Assembly: GCA_902362595.1 (NCBI GenBank)
Contig: CABIXF010000040.1
Span: 1 to 34,632, forward strand
Length of the DNA stretch: 34,632 bases
Direction: 5' to 3'
Origin: Bacteroidaceae bacterium
Lineage (GTDB): Bacteria; Bacteroidota; Bacteroidia; Bacteroidales; Bacteroidaceae
Under the pieces are notes generated by a model. The model made no database searches. It was given only the letters and a program-made list of their open reading frames with translations, and was not told the DNA's origin. Positions 10,163 to 18,545 of this stretch are shown one piece after another. Position numbers and translations under genes: made by a program. Each line of letters begins with the position of its first letter. Positions within the stretch are counted from its first letter, which is position 1.

Positions 10163-10291
10163 AGTAATCAAAATTAAGCGTTAGACAAATATGTTAATTG
10201 TTTCTTTTTTAATTCTCGATTTAAATATAGTAAAAGATTATGAGTAGACAAAACCTATCACGTTTTTTTTCAAATTTACTTGACAGACCGA

Positions 10292-11005
10292 CTAGAAATT
10301 CAGAAATTTTGCCACTGCCATTCCCTTGATAACGGCATAAAAATAGGTCAGCAGCAAAGTCGCATGCAAGAGAAAGATGTCGTCCTTTGTATATCCGCTT
10401 GCCGTATACTGGGTGGAGATATACTGTGGACTGTCATCAAAGAAGCGCTTGCAAAGATAAGCATACAGGAAATACACCAATGTGCCCACCAGCATCCCTT
10501 CCACTGCTCCACACAGAATATCACCGGGATAATGCACTCCCAGATAAATGCGTGAATACGAAGGTATCAACGCCCAAAGAAACATCATGCACGTGAACGG
10601 TAAATAGCGTACCAGCAATGAAGCAAACATGGCCACCGCAAAGGTGTTGGCCGCATGGCTGGAAATAAATCCGTACAAACCGCCACGATAACCGTTGACC
10701 GTCTGTACCATGTACATCAGCTCCGGATCCTGTGCAGGGCGGAAACGGGCAAAATAAGGCTTGCAAATACCCGACGCAATCTGGTCGGCCAGTGTCACGG
10801 AAAGGGCAAACATCAATACAATGACAAGCCCTTGCGGTATACGGTTGTTCTTGAAAATGACATACAGCAACACCACCAAAGCTGGAATCCATGTACGTGT
10901 ATCGGTCACCGTCCACATGAATCCATCCCAAAACAAGGAGTCACTTCCGTTCAACGAAAGCAGCAATGCCTTGTCGGCCTCTATGAGTTGCTGTATGTCT
11001 GCCAT
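10292..11005 (-). CDS. PAP2-family membrane phosphatase
   Basis: A 237-residue multi-pass membrane protein with the PAP2 signature: KPYFARFRP (K-x6-RP), SSHA in place of PSGH, and SRIYLGVHYPGD (SR-x5-H-x3-D), which supplies the nucleophilic and acid/base histidines. Members remove phosphate from lipids such as undecaprenyl pyrophosphate, phosphatidylglycerol phosphate or lipid A. The substrate cannot be told here, but a lipid A 1- or 4'-phosphatase or C55-PP phosphatase is plausible. It follows batE after 13 nt on the same strand, so it is probably the last gene of the bat transcript. The 129-nt gap after it (10163-10291) shows no clear terminator. Confidence 0.88.
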   Translation of the reverse strand: MADIQQLIEADKALLLSLNGSDSLFWDGFMWTVTDTRTWIPALVVLLYVIFKNNRIPQGLVIVLMFALSVTLADQIASGICKPYFARFRPAQDPELMYMVQTVNGYRGGLYGFISSHAANTFAVAMFASLLVRYLPFTCMMFLWALIPSYSRIYLGVHYPGDILCGAVEGMLVGTLVYFLYAYLCKRFFDDSPQYISTQYTASGYTKDDIFLLHATLLLTYFYAVIKGMAVAKFLNF

Positions 11006-11018
11006 TTCTATGTCTGAA

Positions 11019-11771
11019 TTAAATGAGTTCTATTGCTTCTGTCTTCACCCAGCCTTTGTTGCCGTCTTCCAGGCGGATTTCTTTCCAGCCCTTCATGGAA
11101 TTGTCCTCGATGAAGACCTTCGTTCCTTCGTGAAGCACGAACAGGTCGGTACCGCTTTCGTTCGGCGTGCTCTTGACGTTAATGGTCGGTTCCATCACAA
11201 TGGCACCTGTACGGTCTACAAGTTCTGACTTCTGTTCGCTGGCAAAAAGATTGGTACATACCGTCACCACCAGAAATACTACACCTACGATGAATCCCGT
11301 CTTCTTAATCCAAAGACGGTTGCCGAAGATATAGAAAGAAACCCCAATCAGCAAAAGAATGAAGGAGAAAATTCCTACATATCCCCAGCTTTTCTCGCTC
11401 ATCAGGTTGACCAGCGACTTATACCAGGTGACGATAAACACCTCGGCTGTCGGCGTGATGTTGTCCACCGTCTTGCTCCGGGCCATATCCAGGTTGAAGC
11501 GGATATCGGCATCTCCCGGGCTCAGCAAAAGTGCCCGTTCATAGTTGAGCACTGCCTTAGGCGTGTTCTTCATCTTGAAGTAGGCATTACCCAGATTATA
11601 ATAGATATCGGCCGACTCGCCCTGCGTTTGCAAGATTTGCTCGTACATGGCAGCCGCCTCACTGAACTGGTTCTTCTGGTATGCTTCGTCAGCCTCCGCC
11701 TTGGTGGGGGCCGCCATCGCAAACTGGATGCACCCAATCAGCCCAATCAATAGTAAAGACAATTTCTTCAT
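11019..11771 (-). CDS. batE: BatE: TPR and SH3-like domain membrane protein
   Basis: A 250-residue protein with a signal peptide (MKKLSLLLIGLIGCIQFAMA). TPR repeats follow (about 27-95: AYQKNQFSEAAAMYEQIL, YYNLGNAYFKMKNTPKAV), then two membrane segments around YVGIFSFILLLIGVSFYIFG and IVGVVFLVVTVCTNLFA, and a C-terminal bacterial SH3-like domain containing LHEGTKVFIED and GWV. This layout and its place after batD identify BatE. The TPR domain would be periplasmic before the membrane hairpin; the SH3 domain may bind cell wall or partner proteins. It belongs to the aerotolerance cluster first studied in B. fragilis, whose biochemical role is unresolved. Confidence 0.9.
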   Translation of the reverse strand: MKKLSLLLIGLIGCIQFAMAAPTKAEADEAYQKNQFSEAAAMYEQILQTQGESADIYYNLGNAYFKMKNTPKAVLNYERALLLSPGDADIRFNLDMARSKTVDNITPTAEVFIVTWYKSLVNLMSEKSWGYVGIFSFILLLIGVSFYIFGNRLWIKKTGFIVGVVFLVVTVCTNLFASEQKSELVDRTGAIVMEPTINVKSTPNESGTDLFVLHEGTKVFIEDNSMKGWKEIRLEDGNKGWVKTEAIELI

Positions 11772-11795
11772 ATCTAGTTGCTCTCCTATCCGTTT

Positions 11796-13619
11796 TTAAT
11801 GTTTGATACTGTTTTCCATTTTACTGATCACTTCCACGGAAGCGGAATAAACCTTGTCCATGGCCTCGTTCTCATCGCCCGGCGCATAACGTGCGTATTC
11901 ACATTCGTTGAGCACCCCAATGAACTCGGCAATCAGGGCCTCCTCTACGCCGTAGTTGGCCAGTTCGGCTTCGATGTTGTCCTTTGAAAGCTGTGACACC
12001 GGAATACTGAGCTTGTCGCTGATGTATCCCCACAAGGCCTTCAGCACCTCATCGTAGAACTCGTTCTTCTTGTTTTCGGCCAACAGCTTGCCAGCCAGTT
12101 TCATACGGCGGGTAGCCACCTTGTTGGCCTTCTTGGTCTTCATCTTGGCCACGTTGGCATTATCAAGAGCCTTCTGCCGATAAATCACCGCAAAGACGAT
12201 GAACAGCAGCAATGGAATCAGATACCACAAGTAATAGCCTACGCTGCCGAAGAAGAATTCACCTTTCGGACGGAGGGTCGTATTGCCCAGCTTGATGAAG
12301 CGGACATCCTTGCCCAGCATCTTCACGTTCTCCTTGTTGGTGAAATCCGCAATCACCTGATCGGCATTGCCCTGTCCCTTTGCCACTTTCAAGTTATAAG
12401 CCTCTGTCTTGAGCGTCTTGTAACTGTTGCTCTTCAGGTCGAAATACGTGAATTCCACTGCCGGAACGGTAAAGTTACCGGCATGGCGCGGAATAGCCAG
12501 ATATTCGAAGGTCTTTGTACCCGTCAGTCCGCTGCTGGTCAGCTTGTAGTTGTCGGTCACTTTCGGATCATACACCTCAAAATCCTGCGGGAACTTGATG
12601 TCGGGCGTACTGATCAGTTTCATGTTACCCGTACCCGTCAGGGTCAGCTTGATGGTTACGGCATCGTTGGTCTTCACGTCGGTAGCGTTGATAGACGAAG
12701 CCAGCTTGAAGTCACCCACCGCGCCCGAGAATCCGGCAGGTTTAGCCGGAAGCGGCTGTACGTTGATGACCAGCTTGGGAGTAGTGATTTTCTTTTTCAC
12801 CTCCACGTATCCCCCGCCATTGAAGAACGCGTCAAACGGATCTTCGGAAGCTGTCTGCTGGGCAATCACCCCATCGAACGTGATGGAAGGAATCTCCAGT
12901 TTGCCGGTCTGCTGCGGGAACAGTACATACTGGCTCCACACCGTCGTATTGTAATTCCGTCCCTTATAATGCTCCAGCGTGAAAGTCTTCTGCTGCGGCA
13001 ATTCCACTTCCTGCGTATGAAAGCCTTTCAAGTCGGGCATATCCCCACGAAGTTGGCGCAGATTCACCACGGTATACACCTTGTAAGTCAACAGAATGGC
13101 TTCCTGTTCGTGTACAGTCGTCTTGCTGGCCGTAGCCGTGATAAACAAATCATTAGACGTAATCCGGCTGCCTGCCACCTGACTCCGGGAGGAAGAACCG
13201 CTTCCCCCACCGTTTCCTCCGCTCTTCGATGCCTGATCCTGCGGAAGCACCTTGATGGAAATGGCATTCGAAAACACTTTCTTTCCATCCACTTCCACAC
13301 TGGCTGCGGGAATGGTGTAAGTACCCGGATTACCCGCCAACAGGATATACGTAAAAGCCGTCGAGCTGCTCGACGTACGCTTTCCGTTGATAATCTGGAT
13401 GCTGCTCTGCTGAGAACGGCTCGGTCCCATCAGCACATCGAAGCCCTTGATAGAAGGTGCCCGGAAGTCCTTGATATCTTGCGAATTGACCGTGAAGACG
13501 AGACGCACCTGGTCACCACTGACCACCACGTCGGCAGCTTCCGCCACAAACCGTACGTTGTCAGCCTTCACCTGTCCTACGGCAAGTATCATAAAAAGTA
13601 AGAATATTATCTTTCGCAT
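11796..13619 (-). CDS. batD: BatD: large periplasmic oxygen-tolerance protein
   Basis: About 607 residues from the start at 13619 (MRKIIFLLFMILAVGQVKA, a signal peptide). A start at 13655 would add 12 residues and leave only 10 nt to batC. The periplasmic part holds repeated Ig-like beta domains of the BatD/DUF1573-like type, with SGDQVRLVFTVNSQ, a serine/glycine-rich linker (SGGNGGGSGSSSRS), EQEAILLTYKVYTV and GTGNMKLISTPDI. A single membrane segment near 460-480 (WYLIPLLLFIVFAVIY) is followed by a cytosolic helical domain of about 125 residues. That tail resembles the cytosolic tail of the gene at 16423, suggesting two related subunits. It sits between batC and batE. Confidence 0.9.
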   Translation of the reverse strand: MRKIIFLLFMILAVGQVKADNVRFVAEAADVVVSGDQVRLVFTVNSQDIKDFRAPSIKGFDVLMGPSRSQQSSIQIINGKRTSSSSTAFTYILLAGNPGTYTIPAASVEVDGKKVFSNAISIKVLPQDQASKSGGNGGGSGSSSRSQVAGSRITSNDLFITATASKTTVHEQEAILLTYKVYTVVNLRQLRGDMPDLKGFHTQEVELPQQKTFTLEHYKGRNYNTTVWSQYVLFPQQTGKLEIPSITFDGVIAQQTASEDPFDAFFNGGGYVEVKKKITTPKLVINVQPLPAKPAGFSGAVGDFKLASSINATDVKTNDAVTIKLTLTGTGNMKLISTPDIKFPQDFEVYDPKVTDNYKLTSSGLTGTKTFEYLAIPRHAGNFTVPAVEFTYFDLKSNSYKTLKTEAYNLKVAKGQGNADQVIADFTNKENVKMLGKDVRFIKLGNTTLRPKGEFFFGSVGYYLWYLIPLLLFIVFAVIYRQKALDNANVAKMKTKKANKVATRRMKLAGKLLAENKKNEFYDEVLKALWGYISDKLSIPVSQLSKDNIEAELANYGVEEALIAEFIGVLNECEYARYAPGDENEAMDKVYSASVEVISKMENSIKH

Positions 13620-13665
13620 TATTCTTTGATTTATAATTATTCGTTTGTTCTTCATCTTTGTTGGT

Positions 13666-14376
13666 TTACCAGTCCTTCTCCAGTTTACGGCCCTGCACCT
13701 GAATCTGCTTCTTCACCTTGTCCTGCACGTTCTTTTCGTCCTGCATGGCAGCGTTAAGCAACTGTTCGGCATTCTCTTTCGACATCTGGTTCTGATTCTG
13801 CTGCGGTTGCTGCGGATTCTGCTGGTCTTTCTTGTTCTGGTCTTGCTGGTCCTTGTTCTGCTGTTTGCCGTCCTGCTTCTGGTCCTGCTTGTTCTGTTTC
13901 TGGTCCTGATTCTGCTGGTTCTGCTGCTGGTCTTTCAGCTGCTTCTGCGCCAGTGCCAGGTTGTAGCGGGTTTCATTGTCCTTCGGATTGTTGCGCAGGG
14001 ATTCCTTATAGGCTTCGATACACTGTGGCAACTGTTTGGACGACTGCAGGATAACACCCATGTTATGGTAAATCTGCGCCAGCTTCATCTTGTCCTTTTC
14101 AATCTTTGAAGCAGCGGTAAACTGTTCCATGGCCTCCTTCCCCTTCTGCTGCATCAGCAACGCATTGCCCAGGTTGTACATGGCATCGGTCGACTTGGGA
14201 TTCAGTTCCAGTGCCTTCCGGTAGTCCACTTCTGCCTTGACAAACAAACTGTCCTTGTAGAGTTTGTTGCCGCTCCGCAGAAAATCACGGTCTGTTTTCT
14301 GTGCGTAACCCGCCACAGCAGTCATGGCCAGGCACATACACAGCATATATCCTTTCACTTTCATCTCCAATTTCAT
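13666..14376 (-). CDS. batC: BatC: exported TPR protein with Gln/Asn-rich tail
   Basis: A 236-residue protein with a signal peptide (MKVKGYMLCMCLAMTAVAGYAQ; the ATG at 14364 would start exactly here, while 14376 gives the ATGA overlap with batB). TPR repeats follow: SLFVKAEVDYRKALELNP, DAMYNLGNALLMQQ, CIEAYKESLRNNP. A Gln/Asn/Lys/Asp-rich stretch of about 50 residues (about 154-203) precedes a short helical end. The TPR part probably binds a protein partner in the complex. The low-complexity segment is encoded by imperfect CTGNTGGTC-like repeats at about 13780-13940 that could change in length. The 4-nt overlap with batB suggests translational coupling. Confidence 0.9.
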   Translation of the reverse strand: MKLEMKVKGYMLCMCLAMTAVAGYAQKTDRDFLRSGNKLYKDSLFVKAEVDYRKALELNPKSTDAMYNLGNALLMQQKGKEAMEQFTAASKIEKDKMKLAQIYHNMGVILQSSKQLPQCIEAYKESLRNNPKDNETRYNLALAQKQLKDQQQNQQNQDQKQNKQDQKQDGKQQNKDQQDQNKKDQQNPQQPQQNQNQMSKENAEQLLNAAMQDEKNVQDKVKKQIQVQGRKLEKDW

Positions 14377-15392
14377 TTAAAGAGTTTCACATTCTTGAAA
14401 AGCGGATTCTTGCGGTTCAGAATCATCAGGTCGGCAGCCAGCAACAAGAGGGCCAGCCAGGCCAGTACCTGGAACTGCTCGTCGAATTCCGTAAAGACCT
14501 GAGTCTCCACGTCCGCCTTTGCCAGTTTGTTGATTTCCGCGTTCAAGGCTCTCTCCGCATTGTTGGTGTTGTCCACCCGCACATAAATGCCGTTTCCCGC
14601 CTTGGCGATTTCCTGACACATCTGTTCGTTCAGACGGGTCACAATCACATTACCGTCCTTATCGCGGCGGAACTCGTTGCTGCCTTCCACCGGAATGGGT
14701 GAACCGTCGGGCGAACCAACACCCAGCACAAACACGCGGATTCCTTTCTTGGCGGCTGCCTGTGCAGCTTCTATCGCTCCTCCTTCGTGGTTTTCTCCAT
14801 CCGTAATCAGCACGATGGCTCTTCCTACGCCTTCATTCGGCGTGAAACTTTTCATGGCCAGGTCGATAGCCCCGCCGATATCCGTACCCTGCGTGGTAAT
14901 CAACGATGGAGAAATGGTTTCCAGGAACATCTTGGCCGATACATAGTCGCTCGTAATCGGGAGCTGTGTAAAGGCCTGACCTGCAAACACAATCATGGCC
15001 ACTTTGTCGTTGTTGAACGTTTCCACCAGACGGGAAATCAGTTTCTTCGACTTCTCCAGACGGCTGGGAGTGACATCCTGTGCCAACATAGAGTTGGAAA
15101 TATCCAGTGCCACCACGGTTTCCACACCTTGCCGTTTCACCGTCTCCATCTTGGAACCGAACTGCGGACGGGCCAGCATGAAAATCACCATGGCCAGTGC
15201 AGCAAAAGTCAGCCAGAACTTGACATCGGGACGGTATTTGGACACATCCGGCATCAAGTGTGCCAGCAGTTCCGGACTACCGTATTCGCGCAAGCGCTTG
15301 CGGCGGCGGTAGTTCGTATAAAAATAGAACACAGCCAGCAAGGGCAGCACAATCAGTAAATATAAATATTGAGGTTCTCCAAATCGAAACAT
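14373..15392 (-). CDS. batB: BatB: membrane-anchored VWA protein
   Basis: A 339-residue protein. Two N-terminal membrane segments (about 9-28 and 58-76) bracket a short loop. The VWA domain has MIDAS motif DISNS (Asp97, Ser99, Ser101), the Thr motif in TTQGTDIGG and Asp in LITDGENH; a last membrane segment lies near the C-terminus (LAWLALLLLAADLMIL). A VWA with an intact MIDAS binds a divalent metal and an acidic partner residue. It is a close paralogue of BatA next to it, separated by 11 nt. The domain is likely periplasmic, between membrane anchors. Confidence 0.94.
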   Translation of the reverse strand: MFRFGEPQYLYLLIVLPLLAVFYFYTNYRRRKRLREYGSPELLAHLMPDVSKYRPDVKFWLTFAALAMVIFMLARPQFGSKMETVKRQGVETVVALDISNSMLAQDVTPSRLEKSKKLISRLVETFNNDKVAMIVFAGQAFTQLPITSDYVSAKMFLETISPSLITTQGTDIGGAIDLAMKSFTPNEGVGRAIVLITDGENHEGGAIEAAQAAAKKGIRVFVLGVGSPDGSPIPVEGSNEFRRDKDGNVIVTRLNEQMCQEIAKAGNGIYVRVDNTNNAERALNAEINKLAKADVETQVFTEFDEQFQVLAWLALLLLAADLMILNRKNPLFKNVKLFK

Positions 15393-15403
15393 GGCTTCTT
15401 CTT

Positions 15404-16402
15404 TTAAGGTATTTTCTTTAATACTGTATTCCGCAACAGGATTTCAAGCAGGATGCTCAGGAACGCAATCAGGGCAAACACCTGATAAGCCTCTTCGCGC
15501 TTGCTGAATTCCTTCACGTTCAGTTTCGTCTTCTCCAGTTTGTCAATCTCGCGGTATACTTCTTTCAGCTTAGTATTGCTGGTAGCCCGGAAATAGTTTC
15601 CGTTGGTAGTACCAGCAATCTGACTCATGGTCTGTTCGTCGATTTCCACCGGCATCTGCACATACTGCACACCCGCGTATGTCAGCATCGGATAAGGTGC
15701 CGTTCCGTTGGTTCCTACACCGATGGTGTACACGCGGATGCCAAACTGCTTGGCAATTTCGGCTGCCGTCAGCGGAGAGATGTCTCCCCGGTTGTTCACA
15801 CCATCCGTCAACAGGATAATCACCTTCGACTTGGCCTTGCTGTCTTTCAGACGGCTCACCGCGTTGGCCAGTCCCATACCCAATGCCGTACCGTCCTCAA
15901 TCATTCCACGCTGTACCATGTCGCAGCCCACACTCTGGAACAAGTTCAGCAACACCCCGTGATCGACCGTCAGCGGACACTGCGTGAAAGCCTCTCCCGC
16001 AAAGATGGTCAGACCGATGTTGTCGTTCGGACGTCCGTTGATGAACTCCGCCGCCACCTGCTTGGCCGCCTCGATACGGTTCGGCTTCAAGTCCTCTGCC
16101 AGCATACTGGTCGATACGTCGACCGCCAGCATGATGTCGATACCTTCAATTTCCGTATTCTGCCAGTTATCCGTAGTCTGCGGGCGTGCCAGCACCAGCA
16201 CAATCATCACAAACGTCAAGATACGGAGCACGAACGGCGCGTGCAGCAAATACACCTTCCAACTGCGCGGAGCCTGCATGTACATCCGTGTGGTGGATAC
16301 CTGCATGGTCGGTTCCGTTTTCTTGCGGCGCATCACGTACCACACGATATACGGAATCAGCAGCAACAGCAGGAACAGATATTCTATATTCGCAAAAATC
16401 AT
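15404..16402 (-). CDS. batA: BatA: membrane-anchored VWA protein
   Basis: A 332-residue protein with the same layout as BatB. N-terminal membrane segments are about 5-24 and 55-73 (VLRILTFVMIVLVLARPQ), and the VWA domain has MIDAS DVSTS (Asp95, Ser97, Ser99) and LLTDGVNN. A C-terminal membrane segment (FALIAFLSILLEILL) closes the protein. The LARPQ motif after the second segment is shared with BatB and is characteristic of the family. Pairing of VWA proteins with a MoxR ATPase is a recurring arrangement in which the ATPase is thought to act on, or load metal into, substrates recognised by the VWA protein. The product here is unknown. Confidence 0.94.
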   Translation of the reverse strand: MIFANIEYLFLLLLLIPYIVWYVMRRKKTEPTMQVSTTRMYMQAPRSWKVYLLHAPFVLRILTFVMIVLVLARPQTTDNWQNTEIEGIDIMLAVDVSTSMLAEDLKPNRIEAAKQVAAEFINGRPNDNIGLTIFAGEAFTQCPLTVDHGVLLNLFQSVGCDMVQRGMIEDGTALGMGLANAVSRLKDSKAKSKVIILLTDGVNNRGDISPLTAAEIAKQFGIRVYTIGVGTNGTAPYPMLTYAGVQYVQMPVEIDEQTMSQIAGTTNGNYFRATSNTKLKEVYREIDKLEKTKLNVKEFSKREEAYQVFALIAFLSILLEILLRNTVLKKIP

Positions 16403-16422
16403 AGTCTCAACTCATTTTAAAA

Positions 16423-17496
16423 TTAAAAAAAGAGGTCGATGAGGTGACGCACAGACAGATACAAGGCAATCAGTGCGGCTACACCCGTGATGGCAATGCT
16501 GCAGAGCAGTACAATCCGTCCCTGTTTGGAACGTTTTTCCTCCACCTTGATTTCCGTAGGCTCCTTCTTGGCGTTCGGATCTTCCTCTATCTTGGTCTGG
16601 TTGATGAAATCCACGGCATTCACCAGGTTCATGTCGTTCTCGTTCATCAGCGGCGCATATTTGGCAAACTTCACCAGGTCGGCCGTTTCGAACATCGCCT
16701 TCAGGTCGCGGATGGAATCCTTGTCCTTTTCCTCCAGCAAGCGTTCAATGATTTCCGAAGAAGTCATCTCCATGGCATTGAAGCCGAAACGCTCCTTTAT
16801 ATATACACGAATCACATCGGTCAGTTCCGTGTAATATGCTTTCGGGTCCTCCCGCTTGGCAGCCTTGTCGGCCTTGATGGTCTCAATCTTCTTCATGGCA
16901 GCCAGATGAGGAGGCAACTTCGGTTCTATCTTGATAATCTTGATAATCGGCTTGTTGTCGCGATAGCGGATGACAAAGAAGACGGTCACCACTCCCAATG
17001 CGATGAACAACAGGATGGAATACACCAGCGGAGCCAGGTCATCCCATGTGAGAGGTACCTCCTGAATGGTTTTCGGACCAAAGAACTGGTCGGGATGCAG
17101 CGTATCCACCGGGATGGAATACACCTTCAGGGCCAGCGCCTTGGAACGGTAAGCCTTGTCGTTGACCAACACTTCGAACGGCGGCAGGTAATACAGTGCC
17201 GAGTCGAAAGAAGTCACCGTATATTCCTGTGAAATCAGCCAGCGCTTGTTGTCGTTGAGCAACTGGGTATCCGGCTTGGCCACATCCAGAATCTCCACTC
17301 CCCTGACCAGCGTGTCACGAAGCTGCGGCAACCTCAGTTTCTGGTTGGCATCCATGCTGACCTGCAACTTGATTTTGGCCTGCTCGCCAATCAGCAATTG
17401 AAGAGAGTCGATAGTCGCTTCCACTGTTACCGACTGGGCTTTCAGTCCGGACACTCCGCACAAAATCAGTACCGCGCAGCAACATGCCTTTATCAT
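16423..17496 (-). CDS. BatD-like membrane protein of the bat cluster (unnamed)
   Basis: About 357 residues from ATG 17496, which places a signal peptide first (MIKACCCAVLILCGVSGLKA); an ATG at 17526 adds ten residues and lies 8 nt after the DUF58 gene. The periplasmic part (about 22-155) is beta-rich. A membrane segment (about 157-177) leads to a cytosolic helical region with YYTELTDVIRVYIKERFGF and EIIERLLEEKDKDS, then a second membrane segment close to the C-terminus. The helical region resembles the BatD tail (YDEVLKALWGYISDKL). I do not know a gene name for it; it may serve as the cytosolic contact with MoxR or DUF58. Confidence 0.8.
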   Translation of the reverse strand: MIKACCCAVLILCGVSGLKAQSVTVEATIDSLQLLIGEQAKIKLQVSMDANQKLRLPQLRDTLVRGVEILDVAKPDTQLLNDNKRWLISQEYTVTSFDSALYYLPPFEVLVNDKAYRSKALALKVYSIPVDTLHPDQFFGPKTIQEVPLTWDDLAPLVYSILLFIALGVVTVFFVIRYRDNKPIIKIIKIEPKLPPHLAAMKKIETIKADKAAKREDPKAYYTELTDVIRVYIKERFGFNAMEMTSSEIIERLLEEKDKDSIRDLKAMFETADLVKFAKYAPLMNENDMNLVNAVDFINQTKIEEDPNAKKEPTEIKVEEKRSKQGRIVLLCSIAITGVAALIALYLSVRHLIDLFF

Positions 17497-17534
17497 TTTC
17501 GTGTAATATAATATGAAATGTCTCATGTCAACTG

Positions 17535-18404
17535 TCAGTTTCGTTTAGCAAATAAATTCAACAACGCCTTCACATAATCCTGGTCCGTACGGACAGACAC
17601 AGAGTCCACATTGCTGTGGGTGAAGGTTTCGTTCAGCTTCTGCTGCCTTTCCTTCCACCAGGCATGGTGTGCATTCCGCAGCGCCTTGGAAGAAGTGTCA
17701 ATCCACTGTTCATGACCCGTTTCCGCATCGCGTACCAGCATCAGGCCCACATCGGGAAGCTCTTCCAGCCGGCGGTCATACACCTGTACTGCCACCACAT
17801 CGTGCTTCCGGTTGGCAATGGTCAACGCATTCTGGAAGTCCCGGTCGTCAATAAAATCGCTGAGGATGAACGCCGTACAACGTTTCTTCAACACATTCGT
17901 CAGGTACTCGATGGCACACTGCAGATTGGTCCGCTGGCTTTCGGGCTTGAAATCAAGCAGTTCACGGATAATATACAAAATGTGCTTGCGTCCTTTCTTG
18001 GGAGGGATGAATTTCTCAATCCGGTCGGAAAAGAAAATCACGCCAATCTTATCGTTGTTCTGGATGGCAGAAAAAGCAAGCGTGGCGGCAATCTCCGTCA
18101 CCATATCCTTCTTCAGCTGTTTGATGGTACCGAAATCCAGGCTGTTGGACACGTCCACCAGCAACATGACCGTCAGTTCACGTTCCTCCTCAAAGACTTT
18201 CACGAATGGTTTGTCGAAGCGAGCGGTCACATTCCAGTCTATATCGCGCACGTCGTCCCCAAACTGATATTCGCGGACTTCGGAGAACGCCATACCCCGA
18301 CCCTTGAAGGCCGAATGATACTGGCCGGCAAAAATATTGCTCGAAAGTCCCCTCGTCTTGATTTCAATCTGACGGACACGCTTTAAAAGTTCACTTGTCT
18401 CCAT
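17535..18404 (-). CDS. DUF58 protein with VWA-like fold
   Basis: A 289-residue protein without membrane segments. The DUF58 signature EYQFGDDVRDIDWNVTAR (45-62) precedes a VWA-like core with a MIDAS-like motif DVSNS (Asp84, Ser86, Ser88). DUF58 proteins accompany MoxR ATPases in many bacteria and are presumed to be adaptor or substrate proteins. Here the gene follows moxR by 141 nt and precedes the BatD-like gene by 38 nt (to the 17496 start). Cytosolic location fits a link between MoxR and the membrane VWA proteins. The C-terminal part (DQDYVKALLNLFAKRN) is helical. Confidence 0.92.
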   Translation of the reverse strand: METSELLKRVRQIEIKTRGLSSNIFAGQYHSAFKGRGMAFSEVREYQFGDDVRDIDWNVTARFDKPFVKVFEEERELTVMLLVDVSNSLDFGTIKQLKKDMVTEIAATLAFSAIQNNDKIGVIFFSDRIEKFIPPKKGRKHILYIIRELLDFKPESQRTNLQCAIEYLTNVLKKRCTAFILSDFIDDRDFQNALTIANRKHDVVAVQVYDRRLEELPDVGLMLVRDAETGHEQWIDTSSKALRNAHHAWWKERQQKLNETFTHSNVDSVSVRTDQDYVKALLNLFAKRN

Positions 18405-18545
18405 TCCTTTAGTATTTGACCGTGCCCCTGCGGAATCGGCCGAGGAACACGGTTGAATCGTTTATAATCTATGCAGCTTTCCCGCTGCGGATAAAAGCGG
18501 ACGGGAGCACTCTCCTCCCCGTCCACGGTTTCAGACGCCCGCTTA
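18405..18545 (-). promoter_or_regulatory. Hairpin-rich spacer between moxR and the DUF58 gene
   Basis: This 141-nt spacer holds three inverted repeats: GGACGGG (18499-18505) with CCCGTCC (18518-18524), GCAGC (18473-18477) with GCTGC (18484-18488), and ACCGTG (18419-18424) with CACGGT (18448-18453). None is followed by a long T-run on the minus strand. It is the only large gap inside the bat cluster. It may be a processing or attenuation region that separates moxR levels from the rest. Confidence 0.5.

Noticed and set aside
12483..13601. Plus-strand frame of 372 codons opposite batD
   Set aside because: Antisense shadow of batD; His/Arg-rich composition with no domain signal.
13780..13945. 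Repeated CTGNTGGTC-type units that could look like a CRISPR or tandem array
   Set aside because: The repeats are coding (Gln/Asn-rich BatC tract) with no spacers of constant length.
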